Positions 42,584-51,393 of a stretch of 64,000 nucleotides of DNA are shown one piece after another. Position 1 is the stretch's first letter. The number at the start of each line of letters is the position of its first letter. The stretch is from the NCBI RefSeq assembly GCF_024347675.1, contig NZ_AP024881.1, positions 2,480,001-2,544,000 of the forward strand, read 5' to 3'. The translations under genes and the position numbers were made by a program. The notes under the pieces are model-generated. The model had not been told where the DNA came from and did no database searches. It saw nothing but the letters and a program-made list of their open reading frames with translations. Source of the stretch: Vibrio ishigakensis. Its GTDB lineage: Bacteria > Pseudomonadota > Gammaproteobacteria > Enterobacterales > Vibrionaceae.

Positions 42584-44377
42584 TTAATCTTTGCCAACAT
42601 GAAGAATCGCTAGGAAAGCTTCTTGCGGAAGCTCAACGTTACCGATCTGCTTCATGCGCTTTTTACCTTCTTTCTGCTTCTTCAGAAGCTTCTTCTTACG
42701 GCTCACGTCACCGCCATAACATTTAGCGATTACGTTCTTACGCAGCTGCTTAACCGTTGAGCGTGCGATGATGTGGTTACCGATCGCCGCTTGAATCGCG
42801 ATATCAAACATCTGACGAGGAATGAACTCCTTCATCTTCTCAACCAGTAGACGGCCGCGGCTTTGCGCTTGGTCTTTGTGAGTGATGATTGCCAGTGCAT
42901 CTACGGTGTCGCCGTTAAGCAATACATCTACACGTACCATGTTCGACGCGTCATAACGCTGGAAGTTGTAATCCAGTGATGCGTAGCCTCGAGAGGTCGA
43001 TTTCAATCGGTCGAAGAAGTCTAGAACTACCTCTGCCATAGGAATATCGTAAGTCAGAGCAACCTGATTGCCGTGATAAACCATGTCAACCTGAACACCA
43101 CGCTTCTCAACACACAAGGTAATTACGTTACCAAGGTAGTCAGAAGGTACTAGGATGTTACAGCGAGCGATAGGCTCACGGATTTCTTCTAGATCATTGA
43201 CCGCTGGAAGCTTCGCTGGGCTATCCACATATAGGATTTCGCCGTTAGTCTTAGCTACTTCGTACACTACGGTTGGCGCTGTGGTGATTAGGTCAAGGTC
43301 GTATTCACGCTCTAGACGCTCCTGGATAACCTCCATATGAAGCATACCAAGGAAGCCACAACGGAAACCAAAACCAAGTGCTGCCGAGTTCTCTGGCTCG
43401 TAGAACAGAGACGCATCGTTCAGGCTCAGTTTACCTAGCGCATCACGGAAGCTTTCATAGTCATCAGAAGATACAGGGAATAGACCTGCATAAACCTGAG
43501 GTTTCACTTTTTTGAAGCCTGGTAGAGCTTCCTCACAACCCCCCTTAGCTAGGGTCAAGGTATCACCTACTGGTGCACCTAGGATGTCTTTAATACCACA
43601 TACTACCCAGCCTACTTCGCCGGTATTCAGTTCAGTGGTGTCTACTTGTTTTGGAGTAAAGATACCTAGACGGTCTACACCCCACACTTGGCCGGTACTC
43701 ATTACCTTGATCTTGTCGTTCTTCTTCAATACGCCATTTTTAATACGCACAAGAGAAACAACACCTAGGTAGTTATCGAACCAAGAGTCGATAATTAGTG
43801 CTTGTAGAGGAGCATCAGGATCACCTTCTGGTGCAGGGATCGCCTTCACGATTTCTTCCAACACCTCATCAACGCCAAGGCCTGTCTTCGCCGAACAGCG
43901 AACAGCTTCCATCGCATCAATACCAACGATCTCTTCGATTTCTTCAGATACACGCTCTGGATCAGCGGCAGGCAGGTCAATCTTGTTTAGAATTGGCACA
44001 ACCTCTAGATCCATCTCGATAGCCGTATAGCAGTTCGCTAGCGTCTGAGCTTCTACACCCTGACCTGCGTCTACTACTAGCAGTGCACCTTCACACGCAG
44101 CAAGAGAACGAGAAACCTCATAAGAGAAATCCACGTGTCCTGGGGTGTCGATGAAGTTTAGCTGATAGGTTTCCCCATCTTTCGCTTTGTAGTCCAAAGT
44201 CACACTCTGTGACTTGATGGTGATACCGCGCTCTCTTTCAAGATCCATAGAATCAAGAACTTGCGCTTCCATTTCGCGGTCACTAAGGCCACCACATACC
44301 TGGATCAGACGATCCGATAGAGTGGATTTACCATGGTCAATGTGGGCAATAATAGAAAAGTTACGAATGTTCTTCAT
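42584..44377 (-). CDS. lepA: Elongation factor 4 (LepA), translational GTPase
   Basis: 597 residues. G1 AHIDHGKS near residue 11-18, G3 DTPGHVDF, G4 NKIDLP. Followed by domains II, III, the LepA-specific CTD with the [16 protein letters not shown] segment, and lysine-rich [19 protein letters not shown]. It acts on the ribosome in back-translocation or initiation quality. The operon order lepA-lepB-rnc-era is conserved. Confidence 0.98.
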   Translation of the reverse strand: MKNIRNFSIIAHIDHGKSTLSDRLIQVCGGLSDREMEAQVLDSMDLERERGITIKSQSVTLDYKAKDGETYQLNFIDTPGHVDFSYEVSRSLAACEGALLVVDAGQGVEAQTLANCYTAIEMDLEVVPILNKIDLPAADPERVSEEIEEIVGIDAMEAVRCSAKTGLGVDEVLEEIVKAIPAPEGDPDAPLQALIIDSWFDNYLGVVSLVRIKNGVLKKNDKIKVMSTGQVWGVDRLGIFTPKQVDTTELNTGEVGWVVCGIKDILGAPVGDTLTLAKGGCEEALPGFKKVKPQVYAGLFPVSSDDYESFRDALGKLSLNDASLFYEPENSAALGFGFRCGFLGMLHMEVIQERLEREYDLDLITTAPTVVYEVAKTNGEILYVDSPAKLPAVNDLEEIREPIARCNILVPSDYLGNVITLCVEKRGVQVDMVYHGNQVALTYDIPMAEVVLDFFDRLKSTSRGYASLDYNFQRYDASNMVRVDVLLNGDTVDALAIITHKDQAQSRGRLLVEKMKEFIPRQMFDIAIQAAIGNHIIARSTVKQLRKNVIAKCYGGDVSRKKKLLKKQKEGKKRMKQIGNVELPQEAFLAILHVGKD

Positions 44378-44412
44378 TTTAGATGCGGTTAGACTCTTAC
44401 TAATTGAAAGGG

Positions 44413-44430
44413 AAAATGTAGCTACATTTT
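44413..44430. promoter_or_regulatory. Perfect 18-bp palindrome upstream of lepA
   Basis: AAAATGTAGCTACATTTT, centred between 44421 and 44422, about 36 bp before the lepA start. A second inverted repeat CTACCTA/TAGGTAG lies at 44449-44471. Function unknown; a regulator site or RNA hairpin are both possible. Confidence 0.5.
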
Positions 44431-44476
44431 GCTCAAGTGGGCAGATTCTACCTAATTTCAGCCTAGGTAGCTATCC

Positions 44477-44956
44477 TCATTTTATTTCTAAAGGTTGACC
44501 CAATGTGCGTACTAGCGTAACCCTTTGGTCCGCTTGGCTATAGCGAAGGCGAGCCTTAATGATAAGGCCACTGATTAGTGCACCCAGAGCACCGAGTACG
44601 ATGCTAGGCCACTCAACTCCGTCAAAAGCAAGATTAGAGATATAGGCGCCGATAGCAGCACCAATGAACAAACCCAATAGAGGCACTAGATAAACAATAG
44701 AGGCAATCGAGAGTAGTTCTTTCTCAGGCAGTCCAATCTCAACGACATCCCCAACAGAAAGCTTTACTGTGGTACTCATGCTCCAAGCATGTTGGCGGTT
44801 GCCGATTGCCTTCGAAACTTGACCCGTAGCGCAGTGAGATTTGGAAGCGCAGCCACTGCATGAGGTTTGCTGCTCACAAGAAAGCCCCACGATGTAACTC
44901 GCAGAGTCTTTTGGGTCGGATGACACGCTAGTCACCTCAGCCAGTGCTCGCATCAT
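44477..44956 (-). CDS. rseC: Sigma-E regulatory protein RseC
   Basis: 159 residues. Cysteine-rich N-terminal part (CEQQTSCSGCASKSHCATG) that could bind Fe-S or act in redox sensing, followed by two membrane helices (about 85-130) and a basic tail. RseC-family proteins modulate sigma-E and, in other bacteria, the Rnf/SoxR reducing system. The ATG overlaps the rseB stop by 4 bp. Last gene of rpoE-rseABC. Confidence 0.93.
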   Translation of the reverse strand: MMRALAEVTSVSSDPKDSASYIVGLSCEQQTSCSGCASKSHCATGQVSKAIGNRQHAWSMSTTVKLSVGDVVEIGLPEKELLSIASIVYLVPLLGLFIGAAIGAYISNLAFDGVEWPSIVLGALGALISGLIIKARLRYSQADQRVTLVRTLGQPLEIK

Positions 44957-45912
44957 TGCACGAGTACCGACTGGAAGGTTACAGATTGTAGGATACGTTG
45001 CGCAGTGCTCGGCGGGATATCGCCCACCACGATCACCTCGTGCTTATCGACTACAGCACTTTGTAGAGTACGTCGGCCTTGCCGCACAAGTTGGCGCTTC
45101 AACGAGAAATCGTCTTCCGGTGCAACATAGATAGAGAATTGGAACAGACCATCGGTATAGATTTGACTCTCTACTACACGGTTTGAGCCAAACAATGGAT
45201 GACTCTGGATCTTCTTACTCTTAAAGCCCTGCGGCATCCAAGTGGCTTGCCAGCCTACTTGTGTTACCTGACTATCAGGCAGAGTTACCACCTCAGGCAA
45301 TGTCGCTTTTTCCAGCCCTTTCATTACAGGGACTAGATGGTCAGTAACAGAGAAAGAAACGGTACGATACTGCTCTAGGATTTCACCATCACGGTCAATG
45401 AGATCAGCACGCAGTGGTAATCCACTTTGTTCTTCAACCCAGACGATATAGGAGTAACGCTGGCCATCTTTTGGGACCACACGGATAACATCCGTTGCCG
45501 CACCAGCCTCGCGTGCTCTGCCTACCTTGACTACGTCATAGTTGTCTTTGAGCTTGTTAACGTCCACCTTCAGCATAGGCATCAAAGGGGCCACCATCTT
45601 ATCAGACTCAATGGTAAAAGGGTCAATGCCAGGCTCAATGTAGCTCACCTGGTTGCCACGCTGGATCACCTCGCGGACAGGTCCACTGAGATACACCAGT
45701 TGTGCAAGTTGATTGCCGTTATCTACGGCTTGGCGATATACAAGGGGTTCGATACTGCTCTTACGAATCAGTACGTAAGACATCTCGTAGTTAAGCGAAT
45801 GGCTCGCTTCACTCATCTTATCCAACAGCACCGACGCACCTTCGTTGGCCGACGCGATGGATGGAAGGGAAAGACTGATCAGTGCAACGGCACTGGCCAG
45901 GAATTTTTTCAT
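44953..45912 (-). CDS. rseB: Sigma-E regulator RseB (periplasmic)
   Basis: 319 residues with a signal peptide (cleavage likely after SIASA, ~22). The N-terminal lipoprotein-like domain and C-terminal MucB/RseB domain are recognisable (SYVLIRKSSIEPLVYRQ, GWQATWMPQGF). RseB binds RseA and protects it from DegS, and is displaced by LPS intermediates. It overlaps rseA and rseC by 4 bp. Confidence 0.95.
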   Translation of the reverse strand: MKKFLASAVALISLSLPSIASANEGASVLLDKMSEASHSLNYEMSYVLIRKSSIEPLVYRQAVDNGNQLAQLVYLSGPVREVIQRGNQVSYIEPGIDPFTIESDKMVAPLMPMLKVDVNKLKDNYDVVKVGRAREAGAATDVIRVVPKDGQRYSYIVWVEEQSGLPLRADLIDRDGEILEQYRTVSFSVTDHLVPVMKGLEKATLPEVVTLPDSQVTQVGWQATWMPQGFKSKKIQSHPLFGSNRVVESQIYTDGLFQFSIYVAPEDDFSLKRQLVRQGRRTLQSAVVDKHEVIVVGDIPPSTAQRILQSVTFQSVLVQ

Positions 45913-46514
45913 TTGATTTCCGAATCTTGTGTGGATGGTTCTGAACCTTGGTTCAAGCGTAACTGTAGTTCGTAGTCTTGCAAGATAGTATTGATACGAC
46001 GACGCTGTTCGGCGATTTTTTCATCGCTCGCTGCGGTCTCAGCCTGAGGACGCACTGACTCACGGGTCAGGCTCACTGGCTCTACACTACCTGCTAGTGG
46101 AACGGTTTGAAGCACTGGAATCTCACTTTGCTCCACGCCATTACCGTCAATACTGCCACCGTACTGTTGTACGCCCACAATAACCGCAAAAGATACGCAA
46201 GCAGCAACCGCTACTTGACCAAACTGGGTTAGCCATTGTGGCAACGCCTTCTTAGCCTGCGAAGGTGTAGGCTGAGGCTCCATCATAGGTTTAACGTTAG
46301 TCGAGTGTGCTGGTTCGTCTTCTAGAGCAAGAGCTACTCGAGAAGCGATATCCCAATCCGCAGATTGAGGGGCGTCACCTCGCATTACATCACCTATGAG
46401 ATGATAATTCTGCCATGTCTGCTGCGCATCCTTGTCATGCTCTAGGTCGGCAAGCAGGGCCTTATCGATGGTCTCCCCATCGAGTAGAGCAGAAATATTT
46501 TCTTTGTTAGACAT
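45909..46514 (-). CDS. rseA: Anti-sigma-E factor RseA
   Basis: 201 residues from the ATG at 46514, with AAGGTG 6 nt upstream; the seven-residue extension to 46535 is unsupported. N-terminal cytoplasmic sigma-binding domain (SNKENISALLDGE), one membrane helix (~95-113, VAVAACVSFAVIVGV) and a periplasmic tail rich in Gln. It holds RpoE at the membrane until DegS and RseP cleave it under envelope stress. It starts 20 bp after the rpoE stop. Confidence 0.95.
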   Translation of the reverse strand: MSNKENISALLDGETIDKALLADLEHDKDAQQTWQNYHLIGDVMRGDAPQSADWDIASRVALALEDEPAHSTNVKPMMEPQPTPSQAKKALPQWLTQFGQVAVAACVSFAVIVGVQQYGGSIDGNGVEQSEIPVLQTVPLAGSVEPVSLTRESVRPQAETAASDEKIAEQRRRINTILQDYELQLRLNQGSEPSTQDSEIK

Positions 46515-46534
46515 TAGTTTCACCTTAATGGTCA

Positions 46535-47113
46535 CTATCGTTGCAGAAGCGGTTTCATCTTCTTTTCTACCGCTTCACGCGCACGGAAAATTCTGGAGCG
46601 TACTGTCCCAACGGGGCATTCCATTACAGCCGCTATTTCCTCATAACTGAGGCCATCCAATTCACGTAACGTCATCGCCGTTTTCAAGTCTTCAGGTAGT
46701 GCTTCGATCGCATCAAATACCACCTGCTTCAATTCTTTCGACAATGCCAAATTCTCTGGGTTCGAAATTTCTTTGAGCGCATTTCCTGTTTCGTAGTATT
46801 CAGCGTCTTCCGCATCTACGTCGGTAGCAGGAGGTCTGCGCCCTTGAGCAACAATATGGTTCTTGGCCGTGTTTACGGCGATACGGTAAAGCCAAGTGTA
46901 AAAGGCACTCTCTCCACGAAAGTTTGGGATAGCTCGGTATGCCTTTATAAAAGCTTCTTGGGCTACATCCGCCACATCACTCGGGTTATTCACGTATCGG
47001 GAGATCAAGTTACATACTTTATTCTGGTACTTGACCACCAGCAGGTTAAATGCCTGTTTGTCCCCATTTTGAATGCGCTCAATCAGAACCTGATCGGTCA
47101 ACTGCTCGTTCAT
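46535..47113 (-). CDS. rpoE: RNA polymerase sigma-E factor RpoE
   Basis: 192 residues, an ECF sigma factor. Region 2 (YQNKVCNLISRYVNNPSDVADVAQEAFIKAYRAI) and region 4 (DGLSYEEIAAVMECPVGTVRSRIFRAREAV) are intact. It directs the envelope-stress response. First gene of rpoE-rseABC. A sigma-E-like promoter lies ~100 bp upstream, which would give the autoregulation known for this operon. Confidence 0.98.
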   Translation of the reverse strand: MNEQLTDQVLIERIQNGDKQAFNLLVVKYQNKVCNLISRYVNNPSDVADVAQEAFIKAYRAIPNFRGESAFYTWLYRIAVNTAKNHIVAQGRRPPATDVDAEDAEYYETGNALKEISNPENLALSKELKQVVFDAIEALPEDLKTAMTLRELDGLSYEEIAAVMECPVGTVRSRIFRAREAVEKKMKPLLQR

Positions 47114-47208
47114 TCGAGCTTATACTCCTATGTTCATCCGCACCTTCTCAGGTGTGGGTGTATTAGAATGTGATCTATGATTGACACCACTATTCGCTTG
47201 AGCACTAT

Positions 47209-47235
47209 TGTGACCTATAGGGCCTGCAAAAGTTC
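47209..47235 (-). promoter_or_regulatory. Candidate sigma-E promoter of rpoE
   Basis: On the minus strand GAACTT (47235-47230) and GTCACA (47214-47209) are separated by 15 nt, resembling the sigma-E consensus (GGAACTT and TCAAA-type -10). It would start transcription near 47200. The 364-bp rpoE-nadB gap holds this, the hairpin beside it, and nothing else I can assign. Confidence 0.6.
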
Positions 47236-47238
47236 AAA

Positions 47239-47267
47239 TTGATTAAGTTTTTTTCAAACTTAATCAA
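47239..47267. repeat. Perfect 12-bp inverted repeat next to the rpoE promoter
   Basis: TTGATTAAGTTT (47239-47250), loop TTTTC, AAACTTAATCAA (47256-47267). There is no T-tract on either side, so it is not a usual terminator. It could be an operator for the divergent nadB/rpoE promoters. Confidence 0.55.
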
Positions 47268-47477
47268 AAATGTGATGTACTACGCGTGTATTTACGCCTT
47301 TTTCTTCTTATTTAGCGTCCGAATTCGGCGCATTTTGATTCAACACAAGGCGCATAAAAACGACACATAGTCGAATAGTAGCACCCTAACTATCACTGAA
47401 GTTAATAACAAGTAAAAACTACAAATACCTATCCAGTGAGTTAGAGCTAGCAAATATAAATAGGGAACGACATTTCG

Positions 47478-49088
47478 ATGAATTCAAATACTCAGCAACA
47501 GTGCGATGTTCTGGTTGTAGGCAGTGGCGCGGCTGGCCTGTCTCTGGCACTTCGTATCGCCAATAAGGCAAAGGTAATAGTACTCAGCAAGAGCCTGAGT
47601 CGTGAGGGCGCGACCTTCTATGCCCAAGGTGGTATAGCGGCCGTTTTTGACGAGAGCGACACTATTGAGTCGCACGTAGATGATACCTTGATTGCTGGTG
47701 CTGGCCTTTGTGAAAAAGATAAGGTTCAGTTTATTGCAGAAAACGCACGTGAATGTGTGCAATGGCTCATCGACGGCGGTGTTCCTTTCGATCAGGAAGA
47801 AACAGATGAAGAGAGCGATGAACCTCGCTACCACCTGACCCGTGAAGGCGGTCATAGTCACAGACGTATCCTGCACGCTGCCGATGCAACCGGCATGGCG
47901 ATGCAAACTTCTCTGCAAGAAAACGTACTCAACCATCCGAACATCACTGTTCTTGAACGCCACAATGCAGTCGACCTGATCACTGAAGACAAGATAAAAG
48001 AAGGCGGCAATGCCAAAAAGATCGTCGGCGCTTATATCTGGAACCGTGATTCCGAACACGTAGAGACAGTAGCTGCGAAATTCGTTGTTCTGGCAACGGG
48101 CGGTGCGTCTAAGGTGTATCAATACACCAGTAACCCAGATGTATCCTCTGGTGACGGTATTGCGATGGCATGGCGTGCAGGTTGCCGTGTAGCTAACCTG
48201 GAATTTAACCAGTTTCACCCTACTTGCCTGTACCACCCAGAGGCTCGTAACTTCCTTCTAACAGAGGCACTGCGTGGTGAAGGCGCTTACCTACGTCGTC
48301 CAGACGGCACACGCTTTATGCCGGACTTCGATGAACGTGAAGAACTGGCACCGCGTGATATCGTGGCACGCGCCATCGACTTTGAGATGAAGCGATTGGG
48401 TGCAGACTGCATGTACCTGGACATCACTCACAAGTCTCCAGAATTTATCATGAAGCATTTCCCAACCATCTATATGCGTCTACAAGACCTTGGTTTGGAC
48501 ATGACTAAAGAGCAGATCCCTATCGTACCTGCCGCTCACTACACCTGTGGTGGTGTCATGGTGAACACAAAGGGTGAGACGGATGTTGAGCGTCTGTATG
48601 CCATCGGTGAGGTAAGCTACACAGGTCTGCACGGTGCAAACCGCATGGCTTCAAACTCACTGCTAGAGTGCGTGGTTTATGCATGGGCGGCAGCTAAAAG
48701 CATCATGCAAGAAATCGATGCGGCCGATATGCCAGGCGAACTTCCAAACTGGGATGAAAGCCAGGTATGTAACTCAGATGAAGAGGTAGTGCTGCAACAC
48801 AATTGGCACGAACTGCGTCTATTTATGTGGGACTACATGGGTATCGTGCGCACCGATAAGCGCCTTGAGCGTGCACTTCGTCGTATTCAGCTGCTTCAGC
48901 AAGAGGTACACGACTACTACAGCAACTTCCGCGTATCCAACAACCTGCTTGAATTGCGTAACCTACTTCAGGTGGCTGAGCTTATGGTGAAAAGCGCCAT
49001 GGAGCGCAAAGAGAGCCGTGGCCTACATTACACCTTGGATTATCCGGACACCTTACCAGAGGCAAAACCGACCATCCTAGAACCATAA
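47478..49088 (+). CDS. nadB: L-aspartate oxidase NadB
   Basis: 536 residues. FAD-binding [17 protein letters not shown] at the N-terminus, [19 protein letters not shown], and the active-site [19 protein letters not shown]. It oxidises aspartate to iminoaspartate in the first step of NAD synthesis. Start ATG 47478 with AGGGAAC 12 nt upstream. Divergent from rpoE, as in E. coli. Confidence 0.98.
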   Translation: MNSNTQQQCDVLVVGSGAAGLSLALRIANKAKVIVLSKSLSREGATFYAQGGIAAVFDESDTIESHVDDTLIAGAGLCEKDKVQFIAENARECVQWLIDGGVPFDQEETDEESDEPRYHLTREGGHSHRRILHAADATGMAMQTSLQENVLNHPNITVLERHNAVDLITEDKIKEGGNAKKIVGAYIWNRDSEHVETVAAKFVVLATGGASKVYQYTSNPDVSSGDGIAMAWRAGCRVANLEFNQFHPTCLYHPEARNFLLTEALRGEGAYLRRPDGTRFMPDFDEREELAPRDIVARAIDFEMKRLGADCMYLDITHKSPEFIMKHFPTIYMRLQDLGLDMTKEQIPIVPAAHYTCGGVMVNTKGETDVERLYAIGEVSYTGLHGANRMASNSLLECVVYAWAAAKSIMQEIDAADMPGELPNWDESQVCNSDEEVVLQHNWHELRLFMWDYMGIVRTDKRLERALRRIQLLQQEVHDYYSNFRVSNNLLELRNLLQVAELMVKSAMERKESRGLHYTLDYPDTLPEAKPTILEP

Positions 49089-49115
49089 AAAAAGGCGCCT
49101 CGGCGCCTTTTTTGT
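49087..49115. terminator. Bidirectional terminator between nadB and sdhE
   Basis: AAAGGCGCC/GGCGCCTTT (49092-49100 and 49103-49111) with flanking A- and T-runs, between convergent genes. Confidence 0.9.
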
Positions 49116-49116
49116 T

Positions 49117-49377
49117 TTATCTAACCTTACTCATATTGTGAGCAACCACCTTATCTACCATAGAGGCAAGGGCTAAGTTCTCACTGCGACCGTGGCCCAT
49201 TACCCAAGTAAATAGGTCTGGGTCATCGCATTCTAGTAGGGATACAAAATCTCTCTGTTCCTGTTCCGTCAAACCTTCGAAGCACTCTTCGAAAAAAGGC
49301 ATGATAACCACATCTAGCTCTAGCATTCCACGACGGCATGCCCACTTGATACGTGCTTTATCCTCAACTGTAAACAT
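49117..49377 (-). CDS. sdhE: Succinate dehydrogenase flavinylation factor SdhE
   Basis: 86 residues. The RGxxE motif in RRGMLELD and the family segment LLECDDPDLFTWVMG are present. SdhE helps attach FAD covalently to SdhA and FrdA. ATG 49377 has GAGG 8 nt upstream. It faces ygfZ divergently, as in E. coli. Confidence 0.95.
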   Translation of the reverse strand: MFTVEDKARIKWACRRGMLELDVVIMPFFEECFEGLTEQEQRDFVSLLECDDPDLFTWVMGHGRSENLALASMVDKVVAHNMSKVR

Positions 49378-49531
49378 GAGTTAACCTCTTAATAATCCAT
49401 TTTCGTTTTACCCGAGTGTATCAATAGCGAGAGGTCGTAACCATTAATTAAATCACAGCTTTTTAACTCGCTTAGACAAGCTCAGATTTAACTATTACCA
49501 TGTGCCTATAATTTCGAAGCAAGGAAACACC

Positions 49532-50443
49532 ATGAACCTACCCGCTTTAGCATGGACAGAGCTCAACCAATGGAAAGCCATCACAGTAACTGGCGACGAT
49601 AAGAAGAGCTATCTTCAAGGCCAAGTTACCTGTGACTTAGTAACCTTAGACCTAGGCTCCTCAACCCTAGGTGCTCACTGCGATGCTAAAGGAAAGATGT
49701 GGAGCATCTTCCGTCTATTTAATCACGCTGAAGGCTATGCCCTTTGGCAGCCTGCCTCAGGTATAGATACCGCATTTACAGAGCTAAAGAAGTATTCTGT
49801 GTTCTCTAAGGTAGAGATGAACATCAGTGATGCAGTCAGCTTGGGTGTTCTGGGTGAAAAAGCAGAAACCTTTATCGACACCTTAAGTGAGAGCCGAGAT
49901 TCAGTGCGCGCTATCGAAGGTGGTTCAGCGGTTAAAGTCGATGACCAGCGTTGGCTCCTGCTTGTTGATAGCAACACAGCAGAGCAGCTCAAAGCCAAAC
50001 TGACAGATACTGAACAACTGGACGCTGGTATCTGGGACGGTCTGGATATCGCGCAAGGCATCCCTCGCATTGAAGCCAAAGATCAAAGTCAGCACATTCC
50101 GCAAAACCTGAACCTACAAGCTCTAGGTGGGGTTAGCTTTGAGAAAGGCTGCTACACAGGCCAAGAAACCGTGGCTCGCGCTAAGTACCGTGGTATGAAT
50201 AAGCGAGTCATGCGCATCATCTCAGGTACGGCACAGGGTGATAGTTTTGAGTTTGAACGTCAGGTAGGTGAAAACTGGCGCGGCGCAGGTGAAGCGCTAG
50301 CGCACTATGTAGCCGAGGACGGTACAGCTATGGCGCTTATCGTGGTTAACAAAGACCTAGAGGACGAGACCAAACTTCGCCTAAAAGAAGCACCCGAGAA
50401 CATCTGGAAGCTTGAACCACTGCCTTACGCCCTCGATGACTGA
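49532..50443 (+). CDS. ygfZ: tRNA-modifying/Fe-S assembly protein YgfZ (IbaG57-type, folate-binding)
   Basis: 303 residues from the ATG at 49532, which has AAGGAA 6 nt upstream; a ten-residue extension to 49502 is unsupported. The signature KGCYTGQETVARAKYRG is present. YgfZ is folate-dependent and needed for some Fe-S proteins, including MiaB. It overlaps the next gene by 8 bp, implying coupling. Confidence 0.94.
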   Translation: MNLPALAWTELNQWKAITVTGDDKKSYLQGQVTCDLVTLDLGSSTLGAHCDAKGKMWSIFRLFNHAEGYALWQPASGIDTAFTELKKYSVFSKVEMNISDAVSLGVLGEKAETFIDTLSESRDSVRAIEGGSAVKVDDQRWLLLVDSNTAEQLKAKLTDTEQLDAGIWDGLDIAQGIPRIEAKDQSQHIPQNLNLQALGGVSFEKGCYTGQETVARAKYRGMNKRVMRIISGTAQGDSFEFERQVGENWRGAGEALAHYVAEDGTAMALIVVNKDLEDETKLRLKEAPENIWKLEPLPYALDD

Positions 50444-50906
50444 TACCTCAGTAACCCAATATCTAGACCAGCAGGGTGTATCTTACACCCTGCTTCCACA
50501 TAAAACCCCTGCCGTTTCTATCGAAGACGCGGCTCGTCAACGCGGCATCAGCCCTAGCATCATGCTAAAGACCATGCTACTTCGAGATATGGGAGGACTG
50601 ATGTTCGTCGCCTGTGTTCCCGGAGATCAGCAGGTCGACCCGAAAAAGGTCCGAGCCCACTTTGAGTGCAGACGCGTTACTTGTGTCGGTTTTGAAGAGG
50701 TGCAATCCATTACAGGTTATAAGCCTGGCACACTCACTCCTTTTCACCTTTCACGAGATATTCAAGTTATCTTTGATCGGCAGATATTAGAGTTGCCTCA
50801 AGTGACCATCAGTAGTGGAACAGACATGGCAGGTGTGCTTCTCAGCACCCAAGATATGCTTGAACTGTGCACCCCACACATCAATGACATAGTTCGTTAC
50901 AAATAG
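50436..50906 (+). CDS. YbaK/prolyl-tRNA deacylase-family protein
   Basis: 156 residues from the ATG at 50436, within the ygfZ stop region (overlap 8 bp), a typical translational coupling. The domain is YbaK/ProX-like: AVSIEDAARQRGISPSIMLKTMLL, FVACVPGDQQVDPKKVRA, GYKPGTLTPFHL. Relatives clear Ser, Ala or Cys misattached to tRNA-Pro. The specificity here cannot be told. The in-frame start at 50412 is less likely because it lies within ygfZ. Confidence 0.85.
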   Translation: MTDTSVTQYLDQQGVSYTLLPHKTPAVSIEDAARQRGISPSIMLKTMLLRDMGGLMFVACVPGDQQVDPKKVRAHFECRRVTCVGFEEVQSITGYKPGTLTPFHLSRDIQVIFDRQILELPQVTISSGTDMAGVLLSTQDMLELCTPHINDIVRYK

Positions 50907-51100
50907 AGTTCGATGATTTTTGAACTAGTTGAACATTAATTCATCCAACTATCAGTGACAAAAGTTTTAACGTTCAACCACTTACACCTTTATGCAATAT
51001 AACTCCGACTTATGTCACCTATTCAGATGAAAGTTTCGTGCATGTGAGCCGTTCTGTTTATAAATCCAGCCACATCACAATTTCGTAATACCAAATAGCC

Positions 51101-51106
51101 TATAAT
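51101..51106 (+). promoter_or_regulatory. Candidate -10 box of ytfK
   Basis: TATAAT about 50 bp before the ytfK start. The -35 region 17 nt upstream (CAATTT) is weak. I looked for a PhoB box because E. coli ytfK is phosphate-starvation-linked and found none convincing. Confidence 0.4.
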
Positions 51107-51151
51107 GTGCTTCGCCATGGAGGCACAGCAAAACTATAAAAGGTATCAGTA

Positions 51152-51358
51152 ATGAGACTGTTTAAGCGTTATATTCCATCTTTGATTGCCAAGCACATAA
51201 GTAGATTGTTCAAGGGACGAATTTATATCTACGGCATTGGTAAGTTCGAATTTGACCAGGGTAAACTGATCTTGCCTCACCACGCTGAGGAGCGTCACTT
51301 CAAAGCAGTAAAAGAAGTAAACGTAGAGATCAAACGACTTAGAGAATGTTACGTGTAA
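51152..51358 (+). CDS. ytfK: YtfK-family stringent-response modulator (DUF1107)
   Basis: 68 residues. MRLFKRYIPSLIAKHISRLFKGRIYIYGIGKFEFDQGK aligns closely with E. coli YtfK, which is also 68 residues. E. coli YtfK binds SpoT and tips it towards (p)ppGpp synthesis during fatty-acid and phosphate starvation. AAGG lies 8 nt before the ATG. Between the YbaK-like gene and ubiI it is flanked by a 245-bp leader and a strong terminator, so it is likely a monocistronic unit. Confidence 0.88.
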   Translation: MRLFKRYIPSLIAKHISRLFKGRIYIYGIGKFEFDQGKLILPHHAEERHFKAVKEVNVEIKRLRECYV

Positions 51359-51362
51359 TACC

Positions 51363-51393
51363 AAAAGAGGAGGCTTAGCCTCCTCTTTTTTTT
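51363..51393. terminator. Terminator after ytfK, shared with ubiI
   Basis: AGAGGAGGC/GCCTCCTCT with a 3-nt loop (51366-51374 and 51378-51386) and a run of T residues on the + strand. The A-rich left side is weaker for the minus strand. Confidence 0.88.

Noticed and set aside
45427..45975. 182-residue frame antisense to rseB/rseA
   Set aside because: Entirely inside rseB and the end of rseA, both intact.
47484..48236. 250-residue frame antisense to nadB
   Set aside because: It lies wholly inside the intact, motif-complete nadB gene and has no recognisable domain or ribosome site.
50907..51151. PhoB box upstream of ytfK
   Set aside because: CTGTTTATAAATCCAGCCAC is the best candidate but the second half does not fit the 11-bp direct-repeat phase.
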